The notes below the pieces were generated by a model. The model saw nothing but the letters and a program-made list of their open reading frames with translations. It was not told the DNA's origin and did no database searches. 64,000 bases of DNA from Branchiostoma floridae (Eukaryota > Chordata > Leptocardii > Amphioxiformes > Branchiostomatidae), in contig NC_049993.1 of NCBI RefSeq assembly GCF_000003815.2, forward strand, positions 12,699,189 to 12,763,188. The letters are read 5' to 3'. The first letter of the stretch is position 1. Each line of letters starts with the position of its first letter. Shown here piece after piece: positions 1 to 11,748 of this stretch. A program made the translations under genes and the position numbers.

Positions 1-1589
1 TTCAGTAAAAGTATTCTTGAAAAGAAACGTTGTTCCTCCATTCCCACAGACATGCATGAGAGAATGTCGGAATTTCTTCACACCACCGAAGCTCAACATT
101 CGCAACATTGTTTGTGACTAATACATGTTTTGGTGCAAACATCGTTTCCGCCTGAGAAATGTTTTTGTAACGTAGATAGTACTGAAAGGAACGGTAGCTT
201 GTCTAGTAAAGAAAGGAAGTGTTGCTAACATAGTTTCAGTGTGTTCGTGAAACTTTGAAGTGATTTTCATGGGTATTCACCCTACTTGAAGCTAAGAAAC
301 ACGAAAGAAACAAATTAGAAGTTCTACACACAAACGAAATATGATGGATTCAATGACTTTTCCTAACAACCACCTGCGTGATTTTATGAAAAAAAAGGAC
401 TTTGTTTAGTGTGAAATATCCGCATGCAGTTACGGTCCACAGATTGCCAAGTGAATAATAAGGCCAGCGGAGTGCAAAGTTTGGACACAGGTTTGATAAC
501 CATCGCGTTTCTTACACTACACGCCCATTCCTTATCGATTAAAGGTACATAAAGTGTGTACAGTGTGTAGATTCGGGCCTTTGTTTTGAACAGTCTGGTT
601 TAATCATTTTGACATGGCGACTCATAAAACATCTATTTATATCGAAGATTGTGATAAGACCTAAAACGGAGTAGCTCAACGAGTAGTAATAGAAGTACAA
701 ATGTAATGTGATATTTTAACTAAATCCACTTCAGGGTTAGATTAAAATCAACAGTTTGCGATGCAACGTAAATGACATAGAATAGATACTTCTGGCATAT
801 CAGGCGTTACTTTTGGTGCCTTCTTAAGATTCCTCGTCCCTTTAAGTGTTATGATACAAGATGCTATCTAAGACATGCGCATTCTTCTTAAGACCTGTCT
901 ATTGAAGTCGTTACTATGTCTTATTGTGTCAAGGTAACGAATCTAATATACAAGACGCTCTCACGGTTGTAATGTAATTTAGTCAGGAGCTAACCATACC
1001 TAGTGAATACTTGTGCACCTTGGCAACACGCGTAACAAATCTCTTTCAAGCCAACAGGGCTTGCTAACGTAATCTTGTGTCATTTCAGGGATTTACCAAG
1101 TAAATGTTTATCACATTGAGGAAATAGCTTAGGATAATGATAAAATATATACAGCATAATGAAAAAGATTTCATCAACATTACTTTTATGTACAAGAAGT
1201 GCAGCACGCGAAAACTGAACGCACGTACTTCTAGAACGTTTCTACGTACATAAATGTACATCAAATTGTAGGTATACTTTGCTTACGTTATGGAAAGAAT
1301 ATGATATATACAGTATAATGAAAAGACATCAGCAATAATAACGTTATGTACAAGAAGTGTAGTTGGCTAAAACTTATACGCACGTTCTTCTAAAATGTTT
1401 CTGCGTACGCTGTTAGTGAGAGCAAAACAACATACGTCCAAGATTAGCTTCTAGGCGCATAGTTTCTTCGATACAGAAATATTTGGCCGTATTTATAGGT
1501 CAGACAGTCTTAAAGGTTATTTATCTTGTCTTTTTTTGTTCACTTCCGTCCTTAAAACTTAACACCTTGTCTGTGGTCAAACTTTGAAG
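1..1589. other. non-coding flank of the first Tctex1 gene
   Basis: I see no coding region here. It is AT-rich and lies downstream of the minus-strand Tctex1 gene, so its right-hand part may include that gene's 3' UTR. I found no clear AATAAA on the minus strand close to the stop codon. The only structure seen is a diverged tandem duplication at 1131-1412, listed separately. Confidence 0.6.
1131..1412. repeat. diverged tandem duplication, two copies of about 120 bp
   Basis: Copy 1 (about 1131-1256) and copy 2 (about 1291-1412) share an ordered series of blocks: ATATATACAG-ATAATGAAAA, then TTATGTACAAGAAGTG, then GCACGT-CTTCTA and TGTTTCTxCGTAC. The copies start about 155 bp apart and differ by many substitutions and small indels, so the duplication is old. 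Function unknown. Confidence 0.75.
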
Positions 1590-2264
1590 TTATTCAAAGT
1601 AAACGCCATAAACAGTCGCTACGGCAAAGAGCGATCCATTTTGGAAGGTGGCGGTGGCGAAGTTATCGTTCTGCGGGTCCCACACACACCTGCTCGCCAC
1701 CTCCAGCGAGTTGTTCCCGCTCTGCCCGATGTACACATGGCAGACGATCTTGTACCTCGGGAAATTCAGCTCCTTCACCCGATCTTTAATATTCTCCGTC
1801 AGCCTTCTAGTAAGGAAGCCTACGTTCTCTTGGCGGTAGGTCTCGTTCTCAAGGAACTGATGCAAGACAAGATTCAGCATTGTCTCGACTTTGGCCGGCG
1901 AGAACTTGGTTCCATCATCGGGAGTCATTTTGTAGGTGTTCGCGACCACTACCGGGAAGGTGGTCTTGCTGGAGCGGGTAGACATCGCTGCCGTGCTGAA
2001 CCTTCTGGACGCTATGGATCCCATACCGGCGTAGGAGAACCTTCTAGTCGGGCCCATGCTCAAGCTGACCCGAGACTCTCGACGTGACATCCGCCGTGTC
2101 ATCATAGGTGGCACGTCCCCATCGTGAGAGCTGATGGACTGGATCGAGGACTTCCGTGTTGCGGCGAAGGACAACCTTCGAGTCGTGTTCGCGGGCGGCT
2201 GTAGCTCCATGGAGGAGTTGAATCGGTCCAGGCTTTCCCTGGTTAACTCGCCAACTGAAGCCAT
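1590..2264 (-). CDS. DYNLT5: Tctex1-domain dynein light chain, DYNLT5/TCTEX1D1-like (copy 1)
   Basis: This is an intronless 224-residue protein. The first in-frame ATG (2264) has purine at -3 and G at +4, and the protein start matches the paralogue at 10704 (MAS-V-x-x-LT-x-ESLDRFN). Residues 1-107 are a Ser/Thr/Arg-rich, probably disordered extension with repeated basic-basic-x-Ser motifs (RRLS, RRMS, RRFS, RRFS). Residues 108-224 form a complete Tctex1 domain: an NTYKMTPD start, an FPRYKIV core, a GQ...N turn, SRCVWDP, and the family-typical C-terminal end SLFAVATVYGVYFE. Family members bind dynein intermediate chain and act in cytoplasmic or ciliary dynein transport; that role is inferred from family. 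Sequence in the domain is closest, from memory, to DYNLT5 rather than the short DYNLT1/3. DYNLT4 is the alternative. Confidence 0.93.
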   Translation of the reverse strand: MASVGELTRESLDRFNSSMELQPPANTTRRLSFAATRKSSIQSISSHDGDVPPMMTRRMSRRESRVSLSMGPTRRFSYAGMGSIASRRFSTAAMSTRSSKTTFPVVVANTYKMTPDDGTKFSPAKVETMLNLVLHQFLENETYRQENVGFLTRRLTENIKDRVKELNFPRYKIVCHVYIGQSGNNSLEVASRCVWDPQNDNFATATFQNGSLFAVATVYGVYFE

Positions 2265-2644
2265 CGTCCTTATTTCGTCAGTCTGTGTCCCTAGTGTCGA
2301 TTTTTCGGTACAAATCCCTCGCCACACTCAGTCTGAGCTCTACTCTCGCCCACCGTCAGGTGTTGCTGTGTTGTAGCCGGAGGCGATGTTCTGTGCGCAT
2401 GAAGAGTGAAGATCTAGAAGACTTAATCTCAGCCAAAGCACGACCCGCACGTAGACAGCCAAGGTTCCTGTAGCAAAGACAATACAGTACAGTGTTGACA
2501 AAACCCCAGTGCGACACCTGTTCGACAGAATGGGATCACAAGTCAATGTTATCTTTCTTGTATCTTCGCGTACACTTCAAATTCAAAGTAACGCATTGTG
2601 CAAGTTCTAGTACTTTGTAACTTCCTAAAGCCACATATCTTTTC

Positions 2645-2814
2645 TCTCCAAGCAGAGGTTCATCTCTGGCTTTTTTACGTATTTTTATGCATTTTTGTCT
2701 GACTTGCTTTTAACATTTTTGTCAGGTTTTCTTTTGTCCGTCAGCCAAAGCCCGACAAAACGCCTTATCAAAAATATATCATAAACTGACCGGAGCCTAA
2801 CCTCTGCTTGGAGA
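2645..2814. mobile_element. short fold-back (MITE-like) element
   Basis: A perfect 16-bp inverted repeat, TCTCCAAGCAGAGGTT at 2645-2660 and its complement at 2799-2814, encloses an AT-rich T-run core of about 140 bp with no ORF. This is the layout of a miniature inverted-repeat element. I could not define a clear target-site duplication. Confidence 0.6.
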
Positions 2815-5800
2815 AAACCTCTGGTTGTAGAGTAACATATGTGCACATGTCGAGGGATTTATGTCCAAAATAGTCGTGCTTTATTTACAACTTTCTGCTT
2901 TGTTCTGACATACACAGCCTTCTTTCCGTAATAATTAGAAAGAGAAGAACAATGTGCTCCACACACCTGCCTATCTATTCCCCAACTGAGTACGAATACA
3001 CATCCCTCTGTAGTCTGTGATCATTCTACATTGTCTGTCATCCCATAGCGTCACCGCTGGTTTTGCCCAAACACAAAAAATCCAATACACACCTTTTGTT
3101 TACTGTCGCAAGTGACGCAAGCAAGTGGAAAATGAGTTTTAATTGTCGTGAAGGATTAATTCACAATGTCTAGCCGTCGCCTTGTGAGACGTAGTGACAA
3201 TTACAACTTAATACAAGTCAGAAAATGTGGCATCTCGGAGCGGAAATACCGATGAAAATATTCCTCGGGTCAAAGTATAATCAAGGCTGTTACACTGGGT
3301 ATATTTCTATGTCACGGAGTTCGATGCAAGGCGTTGATGACGCATAACATCACAATTAGGTTGTTTTCTACAAACAGGTAGTTCCACTTGTGAGACCAAA
3401 ACAAAGAACAATAAAAATGTCTACAACGATTAACACGTCTGGGTGATTTGAGTCCCCTTCAGTAGTTTATACCTACCTACCTACCTAGTCCTTTGACCTC
3501 CAGGTCGTTGGGGGGACAAGGTAGACATGAAGATCGAGAATTACCTCCAGTTCGTCTTTCCCTAGCCAGGGTTATAACTACTGGCAAACGTTGAATAAAG
3601 GCCTGATCGGGATGTCTTAGATCCTTGTCGGTGGTTATTTCTCTCACAAATCTAACTAGACCGCTTAAAAATCCTTTGATATCAAATCGCACGATCGAGG
3701 AGCTACGATTACGGAAATTCCACACAAGCCACTCCCAAGCAGAGAGAAAACGTCTGTTTCGAAACCTGTGTCTAGCTCTTTCGGTGCCCAACTCAGACAT
3801 AACCAATAAACGTGTCTGTTGCTTTCGCATACTTCTCCCGGCCAAATTTCTTCAAATTCTTGGTTCTGTCCAAAAACACCTGTCGAACCAAGGCCTTTCT
3901 ACCAAGGTACAGCAAGTAGAATTCGGCAAAATCGCATTGTATTTTCTCCGTCATGAGTATTGCACACTAGTAGTTAGTCTGGTATTTGGTAGTGACTTGG
4001 ACAACACACAAACAATGTCACCGCTCACGGCACTGACGTTTGTGGGTTATTTTGAACATGAGAAAGACGGAATCAACATGTGTAACAGAGACAATAAAGT
4101 ACAAGTAGGGCGAATTTTAGTAAACTGACTTACCGAAGAACAACTAGTTGCCCCTGAAAAGTCGTCTGCTTTCCTTGGATCCGCGCGTTGGCAATATTTT
4201 TGAATCACGAATGTTGCAGCCCTAAACAGACATGTCCAACCCTCCCGTTTGCTGGCAGGTTATGACCAGTTTTATTTGATTATCACCCCTGGTGACCCAA
4301 TGACACAACCCTGTCCCAGAGGGGGACAACAGGGCGTGCTACAAAAATTAACGGGCGTCAGCATTTCTTTTGTAGCGCCGCCATGCGGACTATTTGAAGT
4401 ATTGCAGCAAAGGTATTCATGGCTTCTCCCAGAGGATAACAACAGAAAGAAAACTAATTACCTCAATCGATTTTTGCATCCAGACCTAATATCACAGCAA
4501 TTGCACGGTTTAGACTTTTCTTTCAAATTCGTTTCGTTTGTTTTGTACACATTTTGCACGATCTTTTTAAACAGGTGCGAAGGACTACAGAGACCATCTT
4601 ATAGCTGAGCACGCGACGTTAAACTATAACCGAAGTGCAACCAGACTACCCATACATATCCTTTAACACCTGAAAAAACAGAAGGTCTTAAACCATGACC
4701 CGTGTCACGACCAGTGTATAAAATCTTTATCAGCAAAAGCTTACCTGTCATTAATGAATGAGACGTTCTTCCATCCGGTTATTACTCTAACCCTGCGAGC
4801 CGAACTCCGACTTCCATCCCTCGGGGCAACTCCCCTGATAACCCGCCTGACTTCCCTCCCTCTGTCCGCTTCTCCACGACAACTTCGCACGGCCCAACAG
4901 CTGTTTGTAAATTAGTACCATTTATTAATTTGATAACGACTGTAGAATCAACAATGGTGCGGCATATGGGTCCTTCTGGTGTTGACATAATGTGTAGGTA
5001 GTGTAAATTTTGAAAGGTCTTGTGTAGTGGATGCCACTGTTACTAGACTTCTGGCCTAGCGACTGGTATGGAATTTGAGATAGCTAAAATCGTTATTATG
5101 ATCAACAATTACTAATAGTATATCGCCTTAAGTTTTGTATGATCCATATGGATGTTGGAGGTAAGGCCTACGTCACATTTCCAAACCGGGGCCCGACCGG
5201 TCAGCTTTAGGGAACGAATAGTATAATGGTATTAAAGACTCCAAACTACACAAGACATAAAGAGAAAAGCCGTGGGCATTATTTGTGTATAACGTTATCT
5301 TTAGATATGCATTTCTATTTTTCGTTTCCGTTGACAATAGCCTTGATACAGACACATTCGACTGACATCATATTACAGACACATTTTTCGTGATTCCATT
5401 GGCTCTCATTTCAAAATTGGAAAAATTATTTTTTGTAAAGGTCAAAGGTACAATCTCCAATCAGATGAATTTGTCAGGACTATTTCCCTCGGTCTTTTGT
5501 TATTACATTTCTTTGTCTATTTCTATTTTAGCACTATCTATCTTACCTTGGGGCTATCTGCAGTTATAAATTCCGTCGCAAGGATAGAAATCACAAAACT
5601 ATCGACGTCAAATTGCAGATTTTATTTGCGAAAGATTCCCTGACAAGAAGGACACCTGTCGATTATTCGGTAAACTTCAATTTATCCACTGAAGATTGCA
5701 TGGCTTGTGGCATGGCATCTAGTTAGTGAAAGGGTATAAGTTGATCATGGACCCACGTTACATAACGTCCTTGGGTTGATACAGTTTTCCTTATTAACCG

Positions 5801-6542
5801 TCATGTATACCTTTAGACAGCACAACTCGAAAAACATTTGGATAGAGCCTTAGAACAGCTGTCACTTACTTCTCTGTACCTGGCACCTGTCTGTATCAAA
5901 ATCTCCAACCTTCTCTAGTTTGTTGTCTCCTAAACGAAACGGGGAAGCATACATGTATATGGCAGAGAACTAAGATCAAAGGACAACTTTACGCAGTTCA
6001 GATGTAGATGCGAATGTACGTGCGCACCTGTTTGTTGCATGTAAACCACCAGCCAGTCATTCATTCATACTATTTGGTGACTGGGTAGGCGAATGGACTT
6101 CGGTCATCTCATAATGTGTCTCTTAGTGCATGTGGCTTCTCGGGTACCACAGAATGTCCGATTTTCCGATGTTATACAATTGTAGTGCAATGAAGTTATC
6201 ATAAAAGCACGTTTCCTTTACGTTGGGATCAACAATAGTAGTAGATGAAATAACTTCTTGCTTGACAATGCCACAAAAAATGGCCAAAATAATGAAGAGT
6301 CTCTTTGTATCTTTCGCGGTGAAAACGCTATCATGATAGTTTTAAAAGACTATGGGCAAAGACAAACCCTGCATGGTTTCAAAGGGACCTATTAAAGAAG
6401 TGTCGGTGTTTTGTGTACACAGGTTGGCAGTAGTTTTCAAAACCTTTCAGGTGGAGAGGCCTTCCTGAAGGAGTGCACTAGTGCCCTCTACCGGACTCGT
6501 CACAGTTTGCACAGCTGGTACTCGGGCCTGCTCATCACAAAC

Positions 6543-6556
6543 GTAACCATAGCGAC
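6543..6556. promoter_or_regulatory. near-consensus RFX X-box
   Basis: GTAACCATAGCGAC matches 13 of 14 positions of the X-box consensus RYYNYYATRRNRAC. RFX factors control many ciliary genes, and axonemal or ciliary dynein light chains are plausible targets. The site is 4.1 kb upstream of one Tctex1 gene and 4.3 kb upstream of the other. A chance match is possible. Confidence 0.3.
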
Positions 6557-8273
6557 GACAGGACGCCCGATTGATCAACGAGGACGAGTGACAGTCGAAA
6601 ACGTCGTCAAGCATGTATCATCCCTCTTAAGGTTGGTTTCTGACGACAACTCAGGAAATGTCTTCGTGACGTTAAGGTAAATATATCTTACGATCCAGCT
6701 AGATTTAAGGCTTCAGGCTGTGTTCAGTAATCTTCTTAAAAGTCCTGACATACTTTTTGCGTTACGATTCCTCCTTGTGGTAGGATTCACGCAGGTCGCT
6801 TCTTTTTGTATTCGCGACACACCAGAGAAAGAACTTTAATAAGTACGAGTAATAAACAGCAAAGCATGAGAAAATGCATAGACCACCAGTGCAAGCATAC
6901 ATTGCAAAGGTATGATATGGTATACATACTAGTTCTCGTTTTGTTCTGTCGGTCTTTTTGTCACAAACCATGATGCGATCAAACCTTTCTAGAGCTATAG
7001 TGGTAACACAAAGGACCTTACGAAAATGGTTACAATAGCCACTATAGACAGTGTTGTTTGGGTCAATAGTAAAATATCAATTCAGGGACCACGAAACGAA
7101 GAAATGATCACTGAATGTTGTGATTTGCATGTAAACATCTGTTTTCACATTGCAAGAATAGCTTTATCCTTAAATCGCTACAACGGAAAATTAGTGCATT
7201 AGTTCAGGTTTTAGCTATAACAAAGGACTGAACACTCCCTTACTGACATAGTAATTAACCTGTGTTTCCTTGCCATTAGCTGAAGATATGAGAGGATAGA
7301 AATATAGCACGAGCCATTGCGAACAATACCAGAGGATTTAGCCCCATTTTGTATCCCTAAGACTGCACCTAAATAGGGGTGCGTCCAAGATAGCTCCCAG
7401 CTAAGTTTATAAAAATGTACTCGCTAATCGAGAGTAACAGCTGTTATCCTTTCCCTGACCTCATGTCAAAGGCTTTTCTATTCTTCACACTTTTTGTGTA
7501 AAAAAATAATAATTCCACCTGTCTGAGAAAATTATGTTGTTGAAGATAACAAATTGAGAACAAACAAGAACACAGTGTGATAGCATGCACTTTTGACTAT
7601 TTTTCTCAATCCTTTGTGAGAAAGCATTCCTGTCAGTAATCGAGAGATCTAAATGGTGCAAAAGGTACGAAATGCCCCAGGCTATGGTCTTTTAACTAGA
7701 GTAAAGTTTGGTAGAACTACTAGTCATTTGTGTACCTTCGCGTAGTTTACGTGATGTTTTAGGCACAGAAACACGGTCAAACTTTTTCGTCAAGTTATTC
7801 TTGTGAAATTCTGCTGATAATTTAGAACACAAGTGAACCTACATGACGTTAGCAGACTTCGTTTCTTCTTCTTCCACGTTAGAAGATCTTCATAAGTGCA
7901 AAAATGGCGCCATAAGCACTCCAGTCTTGGTCATCAATCTTGTTTTTACGAGACAATAAAAGACCCAAAGTAGTTATTAACAGAGGACCTTACAATGAAA
8001 TTTTCCGTTTTGTACTAAGATAAACGCCATCATTACAAATAATACTATATTTGAACAAATCGTTAAACATTTCTGTCAGACGACATATTTCAGACGACTT
8101 TTTTTGTCCTCAGGGCCACGCAAGACTGACAGGAACCACGTGACTTACTGAGGGGCGTTGTGCAGGTAAACAGTGTTACCTGTAGAATAAACATCCCGTC
8201 GTCTGAACCAAGGTTAAACAACCTCTCCTGAGTTACACTTCAGACGACTCTAAAAGTGTTCTTCAAACAGGAA

Positions 8274-8278
<5 letters not shown>

Positions 8279-8306
<28 letters not shown>
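8279..8306. repeat. (GTCT)n microsatellite
   Basis: About seven uninterrupted copies of the tetramer GTCT are visible. No coding role is likely. Confidence 0.95.
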
Positions 8307-9880
8307 GGAGATGCAACCCTGACCAAAAAGTCATCATAAAAACATCGCCTCACGATCGTCAGATTCGTCTATCCAACATTAGGGTAAGTAGCACATCATT
8401 TCACACTTTCCCTACAGTTGTTCTTTGTGATTGTGTACTCCTTGTTATTGCCACAGGTGCAATCTAAAGGCTGTTAGCCGCACATTACATGGACATATGT
8501 AATGGTTAAGTGGCGTATAAGTACAACTAGAAGCGTACCAGGACACAGTCAAGTCTTCTTTAATGGTGAGAGGTGGTGCGGAATGGAGGATAGATGTTTG
8601 ACTGGTTCGGGGAGAGTGTGGCAGCACGGCACGGTCGGTTACAAACTTTCACGCCACACTAAACTTTCACTATTGAGAGAGTGTCGGTACATCTACCCAC
8701 CGAGACGAACTATAGCAAACAAACCTACAGCTTTTTTTGTAAGCGGTTCATACTAAACCCCGCACCTTTTCTAAACAAGCCTAGCTAGATCTCAAGAGCT
8801 ATTTTAATACAGGTGTTGTGTCGCCGACATAATCGATTTTATCGTCTGATGTTGTATTTTATCTACAGGTCGTATACTTAGGCACAAAGCCAACATTTGA
8901 TAGACCCCACTCCTGTTTTTTGTCTGCGCACTTGCTGACTAGCCTCCACCAGGCCTTCCTACGAGGGTGCACGGGGATCGTAGAATTTGGCACAAAAAAA
9001 AAAGAGATATTGGCCAGAGGAGTCAGTCCACGCCTAGGTTCATCATGGTTTCCCCTCCGGTCGACCAACTCCTCTGATAGCAAAACTTCCCTTTATATAG
9101 GCTAGCAATTTTTTCTCTCCCTGTAATAGCCAGCGTAGTCAGTCTGTTAGAGACTACTAGTACTTGTTGACGTGAATTCGGCGCAAGATTGGGTACCTAC
9201 AGAGGCTTCGCGCCTTACTGCGTCTCTATACCTAGTGTTCGGAACACTGCGTGCCATTGTGTCAGGCCATGTTGTTCTTGTGTCAGGCCCTTTGTTGTAA
9301 TGGTTCATAGGAACAAAACAGAGTATATGGAGAAAAACAAGCCGTCCTTCCGTTCAGAGTTTGCCTGTTCCAAAAAGGGGCCATCTCGAGCTCAGGTCGA
9401 GGTCCAGTGATACAAACGATGTTCCCTTTTGTTGATTTTGCTTGTTTTCTTCCATTTTTCTCAGACGGCTGTTTGAGAGAGAACTCTGGCCTTCTAGGGA
9501 CAAGGTAGCTGGCGAAAGATTACCACTCAAGAGCTGAATTCAGGTCAAAAGGGACTGAACTTTCCACATAGAGCACTTCAGAGCACTTTTACTGCAGTAG
9601 ATCTTACAGGTACTTGGATGGCACTAGAGACCAGCACTGGTACTCAGAACAACGTTTGAGGTAAGATAAACTAACCTCGGCTGCTTTTAACATCAACAGA
9701 ATCGTTGTTTTGTCTTATAGTTGTGTCTCCTCCTTGATTGTATTGATTTTAAACGAGAGCACGTGTCACAAAACGAGAAAAAAATCACACTTCCTTGCTC
9801 AAACTGCTACATGTACTACTCATATTCCGATTTGCGAATAACAAATAACAAGCATACATGCAACGTTATCCATTTACGTT

Positions 9881-9899
9881 TCTCTCTCTCTGTCTCTCT

Positions 9900-9947
<48 letters not shown>
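9881..9947. repeat. compound (TC)n-(CA)n microsatellite
   Basis: An interrupted TC run (9881-9900) passes into about 22 copies of the dinucleotide AC/CA (9904-9947). It lies about 0.75 kb upstream of the plus-strand Tctex1 gene and is probably length-polymorphic. Confidence 0.97.
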
Positions 9948-9950
<3 letters not shown>

Positions 9951-10703
9951 CACATAGTAATAATAATGATTTATTCATGACCAAATAGCTGAATGCATAG
10001 ATGACCACACGTGCAACACTGAAATACAAATGTACTACATATGGTCAGTGATTATACACATATACTATGTACACTGTATACACAATTGACACCTGTTAAG
10101 CATTACAAACACACGCCCTACCAACGAATTACCGAACTATACCCTTATGCGTTCTTGGTTATAACGTAACACACTTTTATCATGATATCAGAAGATAGAA
10201 GCTTGAAACAATTCTTTTTAGCGTTATACTAGACTAGATTAGCTTGTGATACGGGTAATATGTTTTGGTCATTGTAACAGAAGCTTGTTAAGTTTTATCC
10301 TAGTAAATATAGTGTCATACGTACTTATATATCATTTTTATATATCATAAAAAAAAAATTGTACACGGCCTATATACTGGAACATATATGTGGTTTTGAT
10401 TCGTATTCGCATAGATTCTTGGTATACCTTTTTACTCTCATGAAAGGATCTCTTTGTAGGATTTATCCGTTTTTATGTTTGTCCATTGAAGGATTTCTAC
10501 CGAGACCACAGGCTACAAAAGGAGCTCACTGCCGCGTATTAACTCCACGGCGCCACCATCTCATTCATACCCTGGCGACCTGATTTCAAGGACCGGATTG
10601 TGTACTCTCTCCCCGCACAAATTAGTATTCGGGGATTAAGTTTTCAAGGCTCAGCCAGTGTGTGATTTGTCGACGCGTCTGAGTGGGTACTACTACGTCA
10701 GAG

Positions 10704-11357
10704 ATGGCTTCAGTCAGCCAGCTGACAGAGGAGAGTTTGGACCGCTTCAACGCGATGGAGGGAACGGCGGGGTCTCCCGCTCTCCGAAAGATGTCGACCC
10801 GGGCGTCGTCTATGGGCTCACAGGAAAGCAGCATGACCGCGGGGACGGGCCGGACCTTCCAACGGAGAGACCTTCGGGGAGGAAGCAAGTTCAGCCCGCT
10901 GAAGAGATTCTCCATGGTCGCTATGAGCACCATAATGTCCCGGAGAATGAGCTTCGCCGGCACGTCGCAGTCGAGCAGAGGGAAGCGAGCGAAAACCAAG
11001 CAGGAGAACACGTACAAAATGACTCCAGATGAAGGGAAGAAGTTCTCGCCCACAAAAGTGGAAGGTGTTATGAACATGGTGTTACAACAGTACCTGGAGA
11101 ACGAGAAATACGACCCGAACACTAGCGCGAACCTGACTACCATCCTAGCAGATGTGATTAAGAACAGAGTGAAGGAACTCAACTTCCCTCGCTACAAGAT
11201 CGTCAGCCATGTCTGTATCGGACAGACGGACAACAACACCGTGGAACTGGGCAGTCGCTGTTTGTGGGATCAGTCGAACGACAACTATGCTACTGTGACC
11301 TACAGGAATGAATCGTTGTTCGCAGTGGCTACTGCGTACGGGGTGTATTTTGAATGA
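10704..11357 (+). CDS. DYNLT5: Tctex1-domain dynein light chain, DYNLT5/TCTEX1D1-like (copy 2)
   Basis: This is an intronless 217-residue protein. The start is the first in-frame ATG (10704), with G at -3 and G at +4; the frame is open upstream only as far as a GTG. Residues 1-100 are Ser/Arg-rich with basic-x-Ser motifs (RKMS, KRFS, RRMS). Residues 101-217 are a complete Tctex1 domain: ENTYKMTPDEG, then a helical part, then ELNFPRYKIVSHV, IGQ, GSRCLWD and the C-terminal SLFAVATAYGVYFE. It is a paralogue of the gene at 1590-2264, sharing the same domain length (117 residues) and the same start motif, but transcribed in the opposite direction. A role as a dynein light chain binding intermediate chain is inferred from the family. 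Two ATTAAA variant poly(A) signals at 11729 and 11743 lie about 375 nt after the stop. Confidence 0.93.
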   Translation: MASVSQLTEESLDRFNAMEGTAGSPALRKMSTRASSMGSQESSMTAGTGRTFQRRDLRGGSKFSPLKRFSMVAMSTIMSRRMSFAGTSQSSRGKRAKTKQENTYKMTPDEGKKFSPTKVEGVMNMVLQQYLENEKYDPNTSANLTTILADVIKNRVKELNFPRYKIVSHVCIGQTDNNTVELGSRCLWDQSNDNYATVTYRNESLFAVATAYGVYFE

Positions 11358-11728
11358 AATTCTTGAAGGATTCAAGAAGGATTCTCGTTGCAACCATCCA
11401 GCAAGTAATGCACGAACTTCTAGTATGCATTCAATGTGGATATGAACCTTCTCATTTTCAACAATGTCAAATGGCATTCTTGAAGACATCTTCTGAGGAA
11501 CTTCGCGGTAACGTAGGATCTAATTCTATAACTCATACATTTACAATGCATTCGTAAGATAGAATAATTTAAGATGAAGAATTTTCTGCCCGATGTCTGA
11601 ATATCTTACATCATTACTTTGCATGCAGTTCCAAACAATTACAAACTTTTTGTACATATCACTTTTGAACATATTGTAACACCTTTTGATGTACAGTAAT
11701 TTTTAGGATGGAACCATATCATTTTATT

Positions 11729-11748
11729 ATTAAAGGTAATTAATTAAA
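11729..11748 (+). terminator. candidate poly(A) signals ATTAAA (two)
   Basis: ATTAAA occurs at 11729-11734 and again at 11743-11748, about 375 nt after the Tctex1 stop codon at 11357. ATTAAA is the commonest variant of the AATAAA signal. I saw no canonical AATAAA nearby, so this is the best candidate 3' end for that gene. Confidence 0.4.

Larger units (their letters stand above)
2815..10703. other. intergenic region between the head-to-head Tctex1 genes
   Basis: I see no convincing coding exon. Short open frames occur (for example minus 4782-4988 and plus 6411-6680), but none has a recognisable domain or a paralogue. The region should contain the promoters of both divergent Tctex1 genes. Seen within it are microsatellites at 8279 and 9881 and a near-consensus RFX X-box at 6543-6556, all listed separately. 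Confidence 0.55.

Noticed and set aside
1584-2087. 167-residue plus-strand frame opposite the first Tctex1 gene
   Set aside because: It is the antisense shadow of a well-conserved domain; likewise the frames at 10622-11182 minus and 10658-11032 plus for the second gene.
4782-4988. 68-residue minus-strand ATG frame (MSTPEGPICRTIVDS...)
   Set aside because: It has no recognisable domain, paralogue or splice partner; possibly a repeat fragment, but nothing supports a gene.
6411-6680. 89-residue plus-strand frame in a slightly GC-richer stretch
   Set aside because: The start is a non-ATG codon, there is no domain, and no supporting exon nearby.
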